From: Limnoperna fortunei | Taxonomy: Eukaryota; Mollusca; Bivalvia; Mytilida; Modiolidae | Assembly (NCBI GenBank): GCA_944474755.1 | Contig: OX104112.1 | Location: 15,650,273-15,714,272 of the forward strand | Direction: 5' to 3' | Length of the DNA stretch: 64,000 nt | Part shown: piece after piece, positions 23,506 to 35,059 of the stretch | Layout: every line of letters begins with the position of its first letter | How positions within the stretch are numbered: position 1 is the stretch's first letter | Position numbers and translations under genes: made by a program | The notes under the pieces: generated by a model | The model's input: the letters and a program-made list of their open reading frames with translations, nothing else | Told to the model about the DNA's origin: nothing | The model's database searches: none

Positions 23506-26136
23506 ATGAATATTACGTCAAAAAGACTTATTAAAGAGTTAAAAAAAGATACAGATAAATTTGCAAAGCTTGTCTCAAATTGTATCAAGAAAAACCAAAA
23601 CAAACTGATACACGATGTACTTGATATTATGGAGAAAAAACACTTGGACTTTGATTGTTTGCAGTCATACCAGGAAGGAGACGATATGTGCGAAACATTG
23701 CTGCATATTGCTGTCAAGTATGAAATGGATTCTGAAATAATTGAACGTATGTTAAAAAATTGTCCAGATTTATTATCACGTTCAATTGCAGCGTCAAACA
23801 AAAACAAAGGACAAACTCCACTTCATATTGCCATTACACGAGGGAATGAAAAGGTTACAGAATTATTGTTGTCACAGGATGCTACTAAAAAGACCAATTG
23901 GACAAAACTATCTATGATCTATACTAAAGCAACGGGTCGAATATTTGCGAACACTGTTATGATGGGTGAACTTCCGCTTAGTGTTGCTGCATTAACGTTT
24001 AGGGAAACTATAGTAAATATACTACTGGAGCATGGCGCTGAGGTTCATGCACAAAATAGTTTAGGTGACACGGTCCTCCATTCGTTAGTTAAATATGCTG
24101 CTGTGTATCCAGATAAAACAGAACAAACTATTGTTATGATTAATTTTTTCATAGATCTTGTAAAGAAAGGAAACATTCACAAATTTAATCCATGTTCTGA
24201 AATCGAGTCAGATATCTTCTTAGAGGTAGAATCATACATTCTGTTTTTGGAAAATAACGATCATCTGACGCCTTTGCAACTTTCTGCTAAATTAGGAGTT
24301 GTTGAGATATTCCAATTTATTATCAAACTTGATAATATCTATTCATTTGTAAGTACACAAGATGGTCTATTTGACGTGAAAATGTATGACATTTCTGAAA
24401 TAGATACTGTTGCTCATCTGCACGTTACTACGGCCAAAACAGTCAGAAAACGTTATGGGAACACAAAGGTTGTAAGACATATCGACGGGGTATCACATGC
24501 TAGAGGCAAGATGAGTACAGAGTGTGCTTCCTTAAGATGTAATTATTTCCATTACCCGAAATCGGAATCTATTTTAGAAATGATGTTTGACTTTGATTTT
24601 AATGGTACATCAGCATTTAGGATAATTGAGACTATTCCAGTCAAAAACATAATACAGGAAAAATGGCGGAAACTGAGGTATGTGTACTTCACATGGGGAT
24701 TTATCCACATGTTGCTAATGGCTTGTATGACTGCAGAAACAGTAATTCGTTCTGACGTTTATTACGCTGAAACAATCACTGTAAATGTAACCGAAAGTCC
24801 AGAAAAGTATGCAGTTTCGAGCAATTCTAAAGAGTTTGCAGATAATATTTCGTTTATAAGTTTTGCTTTTGGTGGTGTCTTTTACGGTTTGGTAGTTGTT
24901 GTGCTACTGATTGCAAAGATACGACGACCAAATGCTATGAGGTACTGCATGCACAATTTAGGTTATATTTGTTTTCTTTTTGCTTTCTCTGTTTGTACAA
25001 TCGTTGATTTTATATATACGCAGGTAGGAACTGCGCACGACAATATAGCTTTGATTTTAGCAGTAGTTGCGGGATGGTGGTTTGCCATTTTCTTTTTAAG
25101 AGCACTACGATTATTCAGCTTCTTTACAGAGATGATTCGAAGAGTTTTAATCGGTGATCTTTTACGATTTGCAGTTATTATATTTTTTATGCTTATTGCT
25201 TTTGCAAATGGAATATATGCAGCATTCATAGGAAAGCTAGATATAAAACGACAACAGTCAATGTCCTATTCCGACGCTATTGAACAGAATTTTAGTAGCT
25301 TTGGTCAAACGATACTGACGATGTTTAAGTTAATGCTAGGTTTAAGCGATATTGATATTTTGAATGAAGCAAGGATGCCTGGGTTGGCAATAGCCTTATA
25401 TGTTGTGTTCATATTGCTTACTTTCGTCCTTTTAATAAACTCACTTATAGCTATGATGTCACAGACATGTGCCATCATTCTTGAGGATAAATATCCACAA
25501 TGGCGACTTCAGCAACTTTCAGTCATTCTGTTCATAGAAGACTTGTTGTGTTTTCCTTGTCTTAAACAGATGCTTCAGTCTCCAGGAGAAGAAAGAAAAA
25601 TACAGGTGTTTGATCTTGTAAGTAAAGAAGAAAAAAAAATTATTCGATATTTCTTTAAAATTCACTCTCTTCAAACAACCTATGCGTCTGAAGAGGATCA
25701 AGAAGCTCTCAAAAAAAAGTCAGAACATCTACAAATCAACAAGACGCTAGAATCACTTAGAATTGATACTGGGCAGTCTATTAATTCTAAAATGTTTATT
25801 TCAAAAATTTTTGACGAAGAAATCAGTTTACATCAAAGAAAAGAAGCGCCATGTAAGGAAAGAGGTTTGGTCAACTCAGAAAAAGTATCTCAGTACAATC
25901 AACAAAAATACGCCCTGGAAAATGAACATGAGACAGAAAGTAAAATATCATTGCAGCTGTCTAATACTCAGTCTTTAGCTAAGGAAAATCTAAATGTTGA
26001 CTCTACTCCTAACTCAGCTGACCACAAAAATTATGTGCATACTCATATGTCAACGTGCCAGGAAAAACGAAAATGTTCTATTCGTAATAATTTTTCGCGA
26101 CACGTAGACATCGAACCTTATCCGAATGAAAATTGA
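23506..26136 (+). CDS. TRPV-like cation channel, 876 aa, intronless
   Basis: Predicted plasma-membrane, non-selective cation channel subunit of the TRP vanilloid type. N-terminal ankyrin repeats span roughly residues 60-280 (ETLLHIAV, GQTPLHIAITRGNEKVTELL, GELPLSVAAL, GDTVLHSLV, LTPLQLSAKLGVVE). Six membrane segments follow: S1 about 388-410, S2 447-470, S3 484-504, S4 514-540 (GWWFAIFFLRALRLFSFF), S5 after the TRPV-typical IGDLLRF at 549-555, pore helix with LMLGLSD at 609-615 as the likely filter, and S6 624-652. A TRP-helix-like QWRLQQLSVILFIEDLL lies at 665-681. The C-tail of nearly 200 residues is charged and low in complexity. Length fits TRPV proteins. The whole frame is a single exon, unusual for TRP genes and suggesting retroposition or intron loss. 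Start chosen as the first ATG of the frame. Confidence 0.92.
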   Translation: MNITSKRLIKELKKDTDKFAKLVSNCIKKNQNKLIHDVLDIMEKKHLDFDCLQSYQEGDDMCETLLHIAVKYEMDSEIIERMLKNCPDLLSRSIAASNKNKGQTPLHIAITRGNEKVTELLLSQDATKKTNWTKLSMIYTKATGRIFANTVMMGELPLSVAALTFRETIVNILLEHGAEVHAQNSLGDTVLHSLVKYAAVYPDKTEQTIVMINFFIDLVKKGNIHKFNPCSEIESDIFLEVESYILFLENNDHLTPLQLSAKLGVVEIFQFIIKLDNIYSFVSTQDGLFDVKMYDISEIDTVAHLHVTTAKTVRKRYGNTKVVRHIDGVSHARGKMSTECASLRCNYFHYPKSESILEMMFDFDFNGTSAFRIIETIPVKNIIQEKWRKLRYVYFTWGFIHMLLMACMTAETVIRSDVYYAETITVNVTESPEKYAVSSNSKEFADNISFISFAFGGVFYGLVVVVLLIAKIRRPNAMRYCMHNLGYICFLFAFSVCTIVDFIYTQVGTAHDNIALILAVVAGWWFAIFFLRALRLFSFFTEMIRRVLIGDLLRFAVIIFFMLIAFANGIYAAFIGKLDIKRQQSMSYSDAIEQNFSSFGQTILTMFKLMLGLSDIDILNEARMPGLAIALYVVFILLTFVLLINSLIAMMSQTCAIILEDKYPQWRLQQLSVILFIEDLLCFPCLKQMLQSPGEERKIQVFDLVSKEEKKIIRYFFKIHSLQTTYASEEDQEALKKKSEHLQINKTLESLRIDTGQSINSKMFISKIFDEEISLHQRKEAPCKERGLVNSEKVSQYNQQKYALENEHETESKISLQLSNTQSLAKENLNVDSTPNSADHKNYVHTHMSTCQEKRKCSIRNNFSRHVDIEPYPNEN

Positions 26137-27530
26137 TACAATTCGCGGTTTGTATATGTGTATGCTATTCCGATTAAAGTCTTAAGTCATTTAAAGTGTC
26201 TTAGTTATGAAACAATCTGATGGTTTATAGTAACAAAGAAGTAATGTCTCATAAACAACAAATGATGTTCATGAACAAATCATGTATTGTTTAGGTTTTC
26301 TTTGCATTATATACGCAGTGTTTAGTGTTATTAATTAGTATTTGTTTGCTATTAAGCATTAATTGGTAACAGTGTATATATGCTAGATAACCTTATCATA
26401 TCGTTATGTAATGTCGGTGTTTAAGACACCTTACTTGTGAAAAGAAGTTTCATGAAAATACCCTAAAAGTAATTATTGATGATATGCAATATATACTCTA
26501 AGGATATAGGTTCCCGTATCACAGTGCTATCTTAGTTTCTTTACTATACATTATAGGAATATAATATATATAAGTTTCAATATATAAATGTCATGATCTT
26601 ACTACATGCAACAACAGAAGCGATTACAACATCAGGAATTATTCATGAGATGAGAGCAAAGTAACTTAAAAGGCATTGGAAGAAACCAGACCTATTTGTA
26701 TTACCATATAACATTTGAATCATATTTTGTTGTTGTTTATACACGAAATAATATATAATATTTGCTTATTATTGTAGTGTGTATATGCTAACTGAACTAT
26801 TTACTGTGCATGGCGGATGCTTTATTTGAAAGTAATGGTTTTTAACATTGTGTGGACAAAGTGCATCTTCAGTAAAAGCTGTGTATATCCTAATTTTCGC
26901 TTTGTGTTAATTAAATACGACAAACATGATGTGAAAAGTGTTTTGTGTAATGTTCTCCCTGTAATGTTTAATTGCAACTGCTCGCTATGAGACTTTAGTT
27001 TCAAAAACAGTTTAGGTGACTGTTTTTGGCTTTAACACATAACGTCAATAAATGTTATTAAAGTTGAAAACCTTTTTAAAAATTTCTTCTTTTTAATGAC
27101 GCTTTTAACACCAACATTTTTGCAATTGGCTACTGGCATTTACAAATAAGGAATTGTAAAACTTTGAATTTTATTACATTTTCTTAGGTATTGAAAGCAC
27201 TAATAAATATGAATTATATGTGCTTCAAGTAAATATGTTCTGAATACAGTAACACAAACCGTATCGCTGAAAATCGGTTTAAAGGAAAAATATTTAGATA
27301 TTCATGTTGTACTTTAAATAGATTCTGACAAATTACGTTAGTTTTTTTTAAATCGATTTCTTTAAAAGAAACTGTAGTAAGTTAAAGCAATATAGATCAT
27401 GCGACCATTTTTGAGGATGAAGCACAGTAAAAAACTGTATGCTTTTTTATGTCTAAAATTTCTGAAGATGAAGCGCTACATTTTTGAAACCATGCTTAGT
27501 ACAATGTATTACAAAACAACGGAAGTCCAC
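26137..27530 (+). other. 3' UTR and downstream region of the TRPV-like gene
   Basis: No further gene seen. A clear AATAAA at 27047-27052 could end a 3' UTR of about 0.9 kb; an earlier ATTAAA near 26174 is a weaker alternative. Confidence 0.5.
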
Positions 27531-27532
27531 TT

Positions 27533-27775
27533 TTATCTGCTGCCAACGATGATAACATAAAAGAAGGTTAAAACAAAATACCGAACACTGATGAAACTGT
27601 CAAAAAAGACAATCCACAAATTAGAATCATGAAAACCAGCAAAATTCAGATCAAACAACCAACATAAAGCAACCACAGCAATGGTCCTGACTTGGTACAG
27701 GCATTTCAAAAGAAATGGTGGGTTAAACCAGGTTTTATGGCATGCCAAACCTCCCGCTTCCATGACTGAAGAATG
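27533..27775. mobile_element. Penelope-like element flank, also present near 58.7 kb
   Basis: The stretch with GCAATGGTCCTGACTTGG, GTACAGGCATTTCAAAAG and TGGTGGGTTAAACCAGG is repeated in diverged form at 58660-58815. It lies just 3' of the RT remnant at 27875-28492, so it is probably non-coding element sequence rather than an independent repeat; this link is inferred. Confidence 0.5.
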
Positions 27776-27874
27776 TGAGCTGGTTAATTTATTAAAATAT
27801 ACGGGTATGATATACCACTAGTCACTAATAGGTGTATCAAACAATCATTGTAGCACGTTCACTGTACACTGAAT

Positions 27875-28720
27875 TCAAAATTGTGAATCTGCAACCATAT
27901 TTTCAAACGAGAAAAACTTAGTAAAATAGCAGACGAGTAGTTTTTTCTTGTAAACTTGGTTTATAAGTTTATCCTGAAGATTTAGTTGACGTTTGCAAAA
28001 ATCAGTATACTCTCTGCAAGCTCTTGCATACCTGATCAATTGAGAAATATAGACACCGTATGCAAGAGAAGCTGGAATATTGCTGCAAGTGTAAGGAATT
28101 TTGAAATTAAAATCGTCTCGGTTGTCGTAAATTCTTGTGCTAAGATGAACGTTAATGTCATATTCGAGGTGTAAGTCTAAAAATGATGAAGATATAGCTG
28201 TTTCTGTGGTTTCTTTAATTTCTAGTTCTAAAAGATGTATTAACGGAAGACAATCAGTAAATTGAGGGTTGTTAAGGACATCAACAATGTATCTATTTGT
28301 AAAATCAAAGGACATAGCTTCTGCTATCGTCTTGTCTTTAATAAGACGTCGAAGAAATTTCTTTTCATAAGAATACATGAACAAATCGACTAGGATTAGG
28401 GCACAATTTCTACCCATTGGAATTCCGATTGTCATGTGAAAAGCAAATCCCCCAAAAATTACAAGTATGTTGTCAATCAAAAAATCTAGCATACAACAAA
28501 CCTGTTCTTTGCTGTAGCATAATTTTCCTTAAGTTCTTTAGTATAAAAAACGTATTTTCCTAACCTAAAACTACATATTTGTAGGCATATGCGACGTCTG
28601 ATTTTTTTAAGACGGGATTTTAGTTTTTTGTGCGACAAGGTAGAATAAAGAATTGAAAAATCAACGGTTCTAACACATGTAATTTTACATATCGATCTTG
28701 ATTTTTTTATTTTGAATTTT
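27875..28720 (-). pseudogene. Penelope-like reverse transcriptase remnant, catalytic motif damaged
   Basis: A 205-codon minus-strand frame (28492-27875) carries RT palm motifs: TIGIPMGRNCALILVDLF (fingers/palm), then RYIVDV where a YIDD catalytic motif is expected, then DLHLEYDINV, TRIYDNRDDFNFKI, and SNIPASLAYGVYISQLIRYARAC, the thumb-side motif shared with the fragment at 63.5-63.7 kb. The second catalytic Asp is replaced by Val (residues 68-71), so this copy should be inactive. Upstream to about 28720, broken frames still give a STLYSTLSHKKLKSRL-like RT start. Motif order resembles Penelope-like elements; that assignment is by memory of motifs and is less certain than the RT call. No GIY-YIG endonuclease is visible. 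Confidence 0.75.
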
Positions 28721-29490
28721 TAAGAATCCCCATATGAATAATATTACTTCGCGATGTAACAGTTTCATATTATTTTTGCCGTCCTTCTTTCACTGCAGAC
28801 AATATCTTTGTCAACCGTTTTGACAACTCTTTGGTAGAGCATGTAGATGAGCCGGCTATGTATCTTTTCTTGTAAAGATTTTTATGTAATCTAGGAATCC
28901 AATAAAAGTATGGTAAGTCTTAAGACTCTTTGTCGTAATTAATATTCAAGGAAGTCATGAAGGACTTATGGCTAGCCAGGATTTCATCTTTGTCAAATGT
29001 GGTACGTTTGTATAAAAGAATGGTGTTTAAGGTAGTTAGTAATCTTCTATTGATCACGTGCTTGTTAGAAATGATGTTGTGGTTCGAACCATACTACCGG
29101 CTCATCCACGTACTAAGATACTGTCTGCAGTGAAAGAAGGACATCCAAAATACTGTCAAACTGTTTATATGGGAAGCAATATAAACCATGTAGATTCTTA
29201 AAATTTCTAAAGAATGTTTGGACGATTAGAAAAGTAAGATCGATATCTAAAATTTCTTCTGTTAGCAAAATTGATTTTTCAACACTTTATGCCACCTTAC
29301 CTCTGTAGAAACTAAAAACCATTCTTAGAGAAATCATACATAAAGCCTTCGCTTCTAATATATTCCTACAAACATAATGTTTTAGGTTAAAACAATACAT
29401 TTTTCCTAAATTAGAATAAATAGGCAAATCATGCTACAGCGAGGAACAGGTATATAGTATGCTAGATTTTCTAATAGTAAAATCCTAGGG
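28500..29490. repeat. Head-to-head arrangement of Penelope-like pieces
   Basis: Plus-strand 29083-29490 is the diverged reverse complement of about 28480-28870. Paired landmarks are GTCCTTCTTTCACTGCAGAC with GTCTGCAGTGAAAGAAGGAC, ATGAGCCGG with CCGGCTCAT, and the CATGCTACAGC...GAACAGG...ATGCTAGATTTT block in both orientations. So the start of the RT region is present twice in opposite directions around a spacer of about 210 bp. Confidence 0.75.
29028..29100 (+). mobile_element. SINE head fragment in the spacer of the inverted pieces
   Basis: GGTAGTTAGTAATCTTCTATTGATCACGTG followed later by GTGGTTCGAACC resembles the tRNA-like head and box B of the local SINE family, with an altered middle. 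Moderate similarity only. Confidence 0.4.
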
Positions 29491-30180
29491 ATACGCCTGC
29501 AAAGTTCAGCATACAATCCAATTACATTATTCCAATTATATACTTTAATTACATCGAACTTTGTGTCGAGTAAGTCGCAGTGTCTGCAGCTTATATAATT
29601 TTTCGAAAGATATATTCTGAATTCTACCCCCTCAAATATTCAGCTTAATCTGGTACAAATTTACGATAATGTTGTTTTATAAAATAATGTTTAAACTATA
29701 ATTTTTATAGCGAATCATAAAAAAGAGCTAGGAACCATTTCTTCGTTGAATTAATTCCCTTTGACCATATAGTATCATGTCATTTAAATAATTTGATTTG
29801 TACATAGGAAGACAAAGGAAAAGTTAATGAATGCATGCATTTCTGAGTAGAGAGACTCACGAGTCACTTTGTTTTTATAACTTTTTCCCTACTGTTTAGA
29901 TTACGTTTTCCACAAATATACTTACGGAACAAGAAACTGTTCACCCGGAAAGGTTTGATAAAATATTTATTTATTTGAATGTTGCTCTCGCTTTGTAAAA
30001 TATATACAGTAAAATGTCTTAAATAAGCTTAACTAGGTTTTATCGCCTTTACACGTATGTTTACTGTATAGGCATCCCATTGTCTTATGCAAAGGCTGTA
30101 TGATTATTGTGGTTCTTGTGTGCATAGTGCAGAAGTTTGACAAGTAACTATCGGAAAAAAAAATTTGTTTTAGATACAAC
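29490..30180. other. Intergenic, no gene seen
   Basis: AT-rich sequence, no supported feature. Confidence 0.5.
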
Positions 30181-30184
30181 ATTG

Positions 30185-30342
30185 CATGGGCTAGAGGGCA
30201 TTTACGGTACCGCTTACAGGATTGAAACGACAGCAGCGACGAGCGCTATATAGCATATCGACGTCTAGGTGAACATCACGCCGATCAATGTGTTATTCAA
30301 CGTCAGTCATTCGGCGGAGTTAGTGTCATGATGGTATGTGTA
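30185..30342 (+). pseudogene. Tc1-like transposase remnant
   Basis: A GC-rich island gives, in one frame, YRRLGEHHADQCV followed by FGGVSVMMV, the conserved region between the second and third catalytic residues of Tc1/mariner transposases (consensus of the form RxGExYADxCV...GGGSVMVW). The frame before it (ARGHLRYRLQD, then TGA) fits the HLRWxLxDW segment, but the DESRF block expected in between is deleted. The catalytic core is therefore missing; no terminal repeats were identified. Confidence 0.65.
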
Positions 30343-30977
30343 GTTATACTCATTAACTGGCATATTATTCTATAAAAATATATCATGACCCCAAGCGTTT
30401 TTGACACGAGATAGGGTAAATACACATGCAAACACAATTTTTTCCATCAGTAGTTTTTATATAGTATTACGCAAACTATGACGTTGTAATATACCTATCT
30501 TATGTAATTCTGTAAAATTAAAAACGATTAAAACGAAAGTAGAATATGGGGTAAGAATTGTTTATTTTTGCGTTACGAAACTTGGATTGTTGAGCATATC
30601 TCGCCTCAATTGATCTTGTGCACTAACCAATGTCTTAAAGGAACGTGTGTATTTGTTTCCTTTTATACTAGTATATTGTGTCCAGGTAGTATAACAAAAA
30701 CTTCCGAACGGGGGAGTAGATTTGTTTTTGTTGAGCACACAATTCCACGAAACGAAATCTCCGTAAGAATTTTACATGTTTGTCTGACATGTTATGAGCA
30801 TTTTGTTTATTTTATAATTTTTTTGCAATGAAAATGCAAGTTAAAGGATTGTTTATAACCCCTTAAGATATAGGGGATAAAAAAACTCACATTTTTATTG
30901 ATAACCCATTTAGTGGTTGAGGTGGGATTTAGCTTGTTTTGGCTTGTTATTGTGTATCGTGTGTGTTTGTCTAAACC

Positions 30978-31596
30978 TAGCTACAATAATGTAGCTCCTT
31001 TTTATTTATGGACGGAGCTACAAAGAGGTTTCATTACTCGTAATGGAGCAAAAACACTCTTGGGATTTATGCATATTTTCTGCTATTAAACTAACTGCTA
31101 TTTTTGTTTAATTTATATATTTTCCTTCTCCGCCGTTCAATCAGTCAGTTGACATTTTTACAATGTCTAATTAAATAATTTTAACACTTTTTCGTAATAA
31201 TGGCATTGTTGATAAAAACTGAAATTGTGGAGTGTAGAATTGTAGAATCGTATCGGTAAAAATTTGATCCTGCTAATGCAATGCATCAAGAAAAATTTTG
31301 ATCCGGATGAATATTTTACCAAATCGATTCAGAACTTATGCACTTCCGGAATTCAAATTTTGACAACAATGCCATTATTTCGAATAAAGTGTAAAAATAA
31401 CGAATTAGGTGTTGTAGGAATATCAGTTAAACTTTAAGGACAATAAAAAGTATGTAGCAACTTAGAGAAACATTTGAATAGCTTATTATATGCATAAAAC
31501 CCCCAGGTGAGAATCACTCCGGGCTTGCTCCATTACGATTAATGGGACCTTTTTGTAGCTCCGTCCATAAAAGAAGGAGCTACATTATTTTAGCTA
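30978..31596. mobile_element. 619-bp MITE with long terminal inverted repeats and 9-bp target duplication
   Basis: Perfect direct repeats GTCTAAACC lie at 30969-30977 and 31597-31605. Between them, the element begins TAGCTACAATAATGTAGCTC and ends with the reverse complement (with one mismatch), TIRs continuing for about 75-80 bp through ATGGACGGAGCTACAAA and CGTAATGGAGCAA. A 9-bp duplication fits Mutator-like elements; the superfamily is inferred. No transposase frame is present. A partial copy is at 39159-39310. Confidence 0.85.
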
Positions 31597-31894
31597 GTCT
31601 AAACCAGGATTTGTTATTGAACTTTAATTTCGACTCTTGTAATTCAGATACCATTCTGGGCACTTTTTTTACATGATGATTATTTATGTATGCAAAGACT
31701 AGTAATTATTCTTAAAACACAAATAGGAAGAAAATATTATTATATAGATCATGTATCAAATCATATTCTGAACTTATGTAATGGTTATACATAACAACAT
31801 TTATTTGCTCAAAACTTTAGATATCTATGACAGATTAATTGACATCCTGATAAATATGAATTTATTTAAATATAAATAGAACATAATGCAGCGA

Positions 31895-32100
31895 TTGACA
31901 GAGGACTCGAATCTCACTGTGGGTTGAGTGTTATTGGTCCCAGTCTTAAATGACGAGGATTGCCAGGTTTCCTACCGCATGTAAGGGTTTTCTCCGGGTA
32001 CTTCGACTTCCCCCCCCCCCACACAAAAAAAATCTGACGACATGATATGTCTGAAAAACTGATGAAAGTGTCATTAAACACCATTAAAACAAACAAACAC
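31895..32100 (+). mobile_element. tRNA-derived SINE, head eroded
   Basis: GGACTCGAATCTCACTGTGGG (box B), GACGAGGATTGCCAGGTTTCC, TTTTCTCCGGGTACTTCG, then a C-run, ATGATATGTCTGAAAAACTG and a CAAACAAACA tail, in the family order. Confidence 0.8.
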
Positions 32101-32109
32101 AATAAAAGG

Positions 32110-32850
32110 TATTCCCTCAAAATTTATAGACAGTATATCGCTATTGTCTCCAACGCCGATCTTTATAATCATGTTGCAACAGGACAATCCGTCATTAAAA
32201 ATAGCAATACATGTATCTTCGAAATTTCCTTTAGTATAATAGTTTCATAATACGTCCTTCTTTTTCAATTTTTATCTCACCTGTGACGCGTGTCGCTTAA
32301 GGCTTACTGGTTTCTGGTGGCGCTGTCGTTAACATCTTACATTTTGCTGCAAATCTTGAATTAATCATTAGCCCATCAATATTGGTCCAATGATCTTCAC
32401 CGTATGTATTTGCAGTGGCAACGTTAAAATACTTAGATATCTGTAACCATGCATGATAACATGAAAATATTTGCTATATAGGTTGCTGCTGGGTAGTACA
32501 TAACAAGCACTATTTTACCGTTTAGTGGCTATATTAAAGCTTATTGGATACGGCTAGGACTAGTTTCACTAGTTGATTTATAGGTTACCGGATAAGGTAA
32601 GTTTCTAAGTAACTATAGTGATGGCAATATTTGATATGTAAACATCATCAAAAAGCGATAAAAAGGTGTTTCCTAGGCAACACGCACAAAAGTTGAAGCT
32701 AATTGAACTATTAAAAAAGAAATTATGTAAAGCCACTAGTCTATAACACGAGGATAACAACAATTTGAAAAAAATACTTCTGATGTATTAAATTTTATAA
32801 CAGGTTTTAGTGCTTGAAGGTGTAAACGACAGAGTACAGTTTACCTTGAC
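32110..32850. other. Intergenic, no gene seen
   Basis: No supported coding feature; ordinary AT-rich sequence. Confidence 0.5.
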
Positions 32851-32879
32851 TTTCAGTAAACTAAAAATGCTAAAGCCCG

Positions 32880-33160
32880 TGGATACATAATATTTTGAAT
32901 GAATATATAAAAGGCATGCCCCCAGAATGGATGTCGATGTACTGTAAACTTTTCAATATAGTATGGAACATGGATATCATCCTTAAGAAACGTCAAATCG
33001 GTGTAATTAAAGATTTACATTAAAAGGAAATATAAAGGACCCCCTTTTTGATGAATTACGTAGCTACATGTACCATGGGGAACTGCTGATACCAAACATA
33101 AATAAACTCGCTGCATTTCGTCTCCAAGGTCAAATTGGTTTGCATAAATGAAAGCTTTTA
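32880..33160 (+). pseudogene. LINE reverse-transcriptase fragment (N-terminal RT region)
   Basis: One frame reads NILNEYIKGMPPEWMSMYCK then LFNIVWNMDII...IGVIK before a stop at about 33022. This fits the early RT-domain motif of LINEs (consensus of the form DxIxNEYIK...LxxLFNxIxxxxxxPxxWxxGxIxPIxK). It is the same kind of LINE as at 720-2396 but a different part of the protein, so it is a separate fragment. Confidence 0.55.
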
Positions 33161-33436
33161 GAATGACTCCGTCGCTTCAGATGACATGTGTATATTGTTT
33201 GCCTCATTTCACTATGTTTGTACATTTATTGATTCTAGAAAGGTTTTTGGCGCACTCGATTTTTTCCAACTGATACATAACATGCACAATTATATCAAAT
33301 CGCGTGTCCAATACATTTTCATAATATCTGTTCATTTAAATAGATATCTTGTGTAGAACAAATGTTTGATAATTCGTATATTGGTTTTTTTTCCAATGAT
33401 TATTATATTAATTATACAAATAAGCTTTTCTCTTAG

Positions 33437-33530
33437 TCAATACACGTTTATATCGACTGGAGACGTAGTCCGAGGTCGATATAAAACTCGTAGTCGATAT
33501 ATATAATTGGTATTGACTAAGACCAGAGGC
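33437..33530. repeat. Hairpin built of GTCGATAT repeats, second copy
   Basis: GTCAATAC and GTATTGAC bound the block, and TATATCGACT pairs with AGTCGATATA inside. It resembles the hairpin at 5527-5622. It directly abuts the tandem array that follows. Confidence 0.65.
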
Positions 33531-34330
33531 TCTTAAGAGCCTGTATCGCTCACCTGATTTTATAGGCAATGAAGATGGCATTTCCCTGATGTTAAAGTAA
33601 GTCCTGTAATTTTCAATAAACTTTAAATAGGACCATCCAAACAATATTACTAGAAAGCTGTGTTTCCATTGGTTAACCGGTTGTATAGAGAGGATTTTTT
33701 AATTTGCCCATAGGGTTCTATGTTAAACTAAGTCCTGCGGCGGTGACGACCATTTTGAATTTCCAATTGCAATAAAACACAACTTTATAGAGAACCATCC
33801 AAACAATATTGCTATTAAGTCTTTGTTTCCATTGATTAACCGGTTTCAGAGAAGAAGCCTTTAAAAACTTGTTTCCCATAGGGTCCTATGTTAAACTAAG
33901 TCCTGCGGTAGCGGCCATTTTGAATTTCCAATTGCCATAAAAACACAAACTTTATAGAGGACCATCCAAACAATATTGTTAGTAAGTTTCGTTTTGATTG
34001 GTTAAACGGTATTAGAGAAGAAGCCCTTTTAAACTTTTTTTCTACTAGGGTCCAATGTTAAACCAAGTCCTGCGGTGGCGGCCATTTTGAATTTCCGATT
34101 GGGATAAAAAAACATGAACTTTATAGAGGACCATCCAAACAATATTGGTAGCAAGTATTGTTTACATTGGTTAACCGGTTTCAGAGAAGACGCCTTTTCT
34201 AACTTTTTCCAATAGGGTCCTATGTTAAACTAAGTCCTTCGGTGTCATCCATTTTAATTTTCCAATAGGCATAAAAAACCTTAACTTTATAAAGGACCAT
34301 CCAAACACATTCAGTAGATACACCATTCAA
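33527..34330 (+). repeat. Tandem repeat, about 168-bp unit, five copies
   Basis: Blocks of GGACCATCCAAACAATATT, TTAACCGGTTTCAGAGAAG, CCTATGTTAAACTAAGTCCTGCGG and GCCATTTTGAATTTCC recur in the same order at about 168-bp spacing. The array begins with GAGGCTCTTAAGAGCC (a palindrome) and TGTATCGCTCACCTG. The same terminal motif occurs inverted at 45145-45172, ending the 480-bp array there. Confidence 0.85.
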
Positions 34331-34564
34331 TTTTTTTAGTAGACCTAACATTATATGCAGTAGGGTTCTCGAATCAGATCAAATATCAATTCACGACCTG
34401 GCAAGTTAAATAGGAACTTTAAACTCAACCATAAACGAGGTAATTTCAGTAACGCTCTACAGAAGAGAGTTACAAATGTACAAAACCAAACGTCTATTAG
34501 AAACGCCTAATTATCAGGCTCTAGTCACTCTCGCATTAGAATGCAAGAGCGAAATTCGACACGA

Positions 34565-34700
34565 TTTAAATAAATAAACCGTTCAAACGATTTAATAAAA
34601 CGTTCAAACGATTTAATAAACTATTCAAACGATTTAATAAATCGCTGAAACGATTTAATAAATCGTTCAAACGATTTAATAACCTGTTCAAACGAAATAA
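34565..34700. repeat. 20-bp minisatellite
   Basis: About six units of CGTTCAAACGATTTAATAAA with small changes. Confidence 0.9.
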
Positions 34701-35059
34701 GATTTTGTTTCTATTTGTTGTTTGGCACATATAAGCCGTCGTATATTGTATTTATGTACAAATGTAATATACATCCGATTTATTTGTGTACCAAATTTTA
34801 TATGTACACGTACACGAAAAAGTATCGTATACATCCGTGATACATATATGTACAACTTTAAACATACATCATTACCTGAGTTTATAAAATAAAATTGGAA
34901 AACGCATGCAAAGAAATTGTAATTTTATGAACAAATTAATTAAGGTTTACAAACTCACTCCCTCCCATCCCGTTTTATATGGTACTTTTTGATACATATT
35001 TTGGAGGGAGTAGAATTTTAAAACTTATTTTATTTAGTTTGATTTCTTCTTTTTCAGTT

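Noticed and set aside
24963..25701. Minus-strand frames inside the TRPV-like gene
   Set aside because: Shadows of the intact plus-strand coding frame.
27590..27640. Hammerhead ribozyme (CTGATGA motif) in the Penelope-like flank
   Set aside because: The CTGATGA is not followed by a proper stem II and GAAA core, and the related copy near 58670 lacks the motif.
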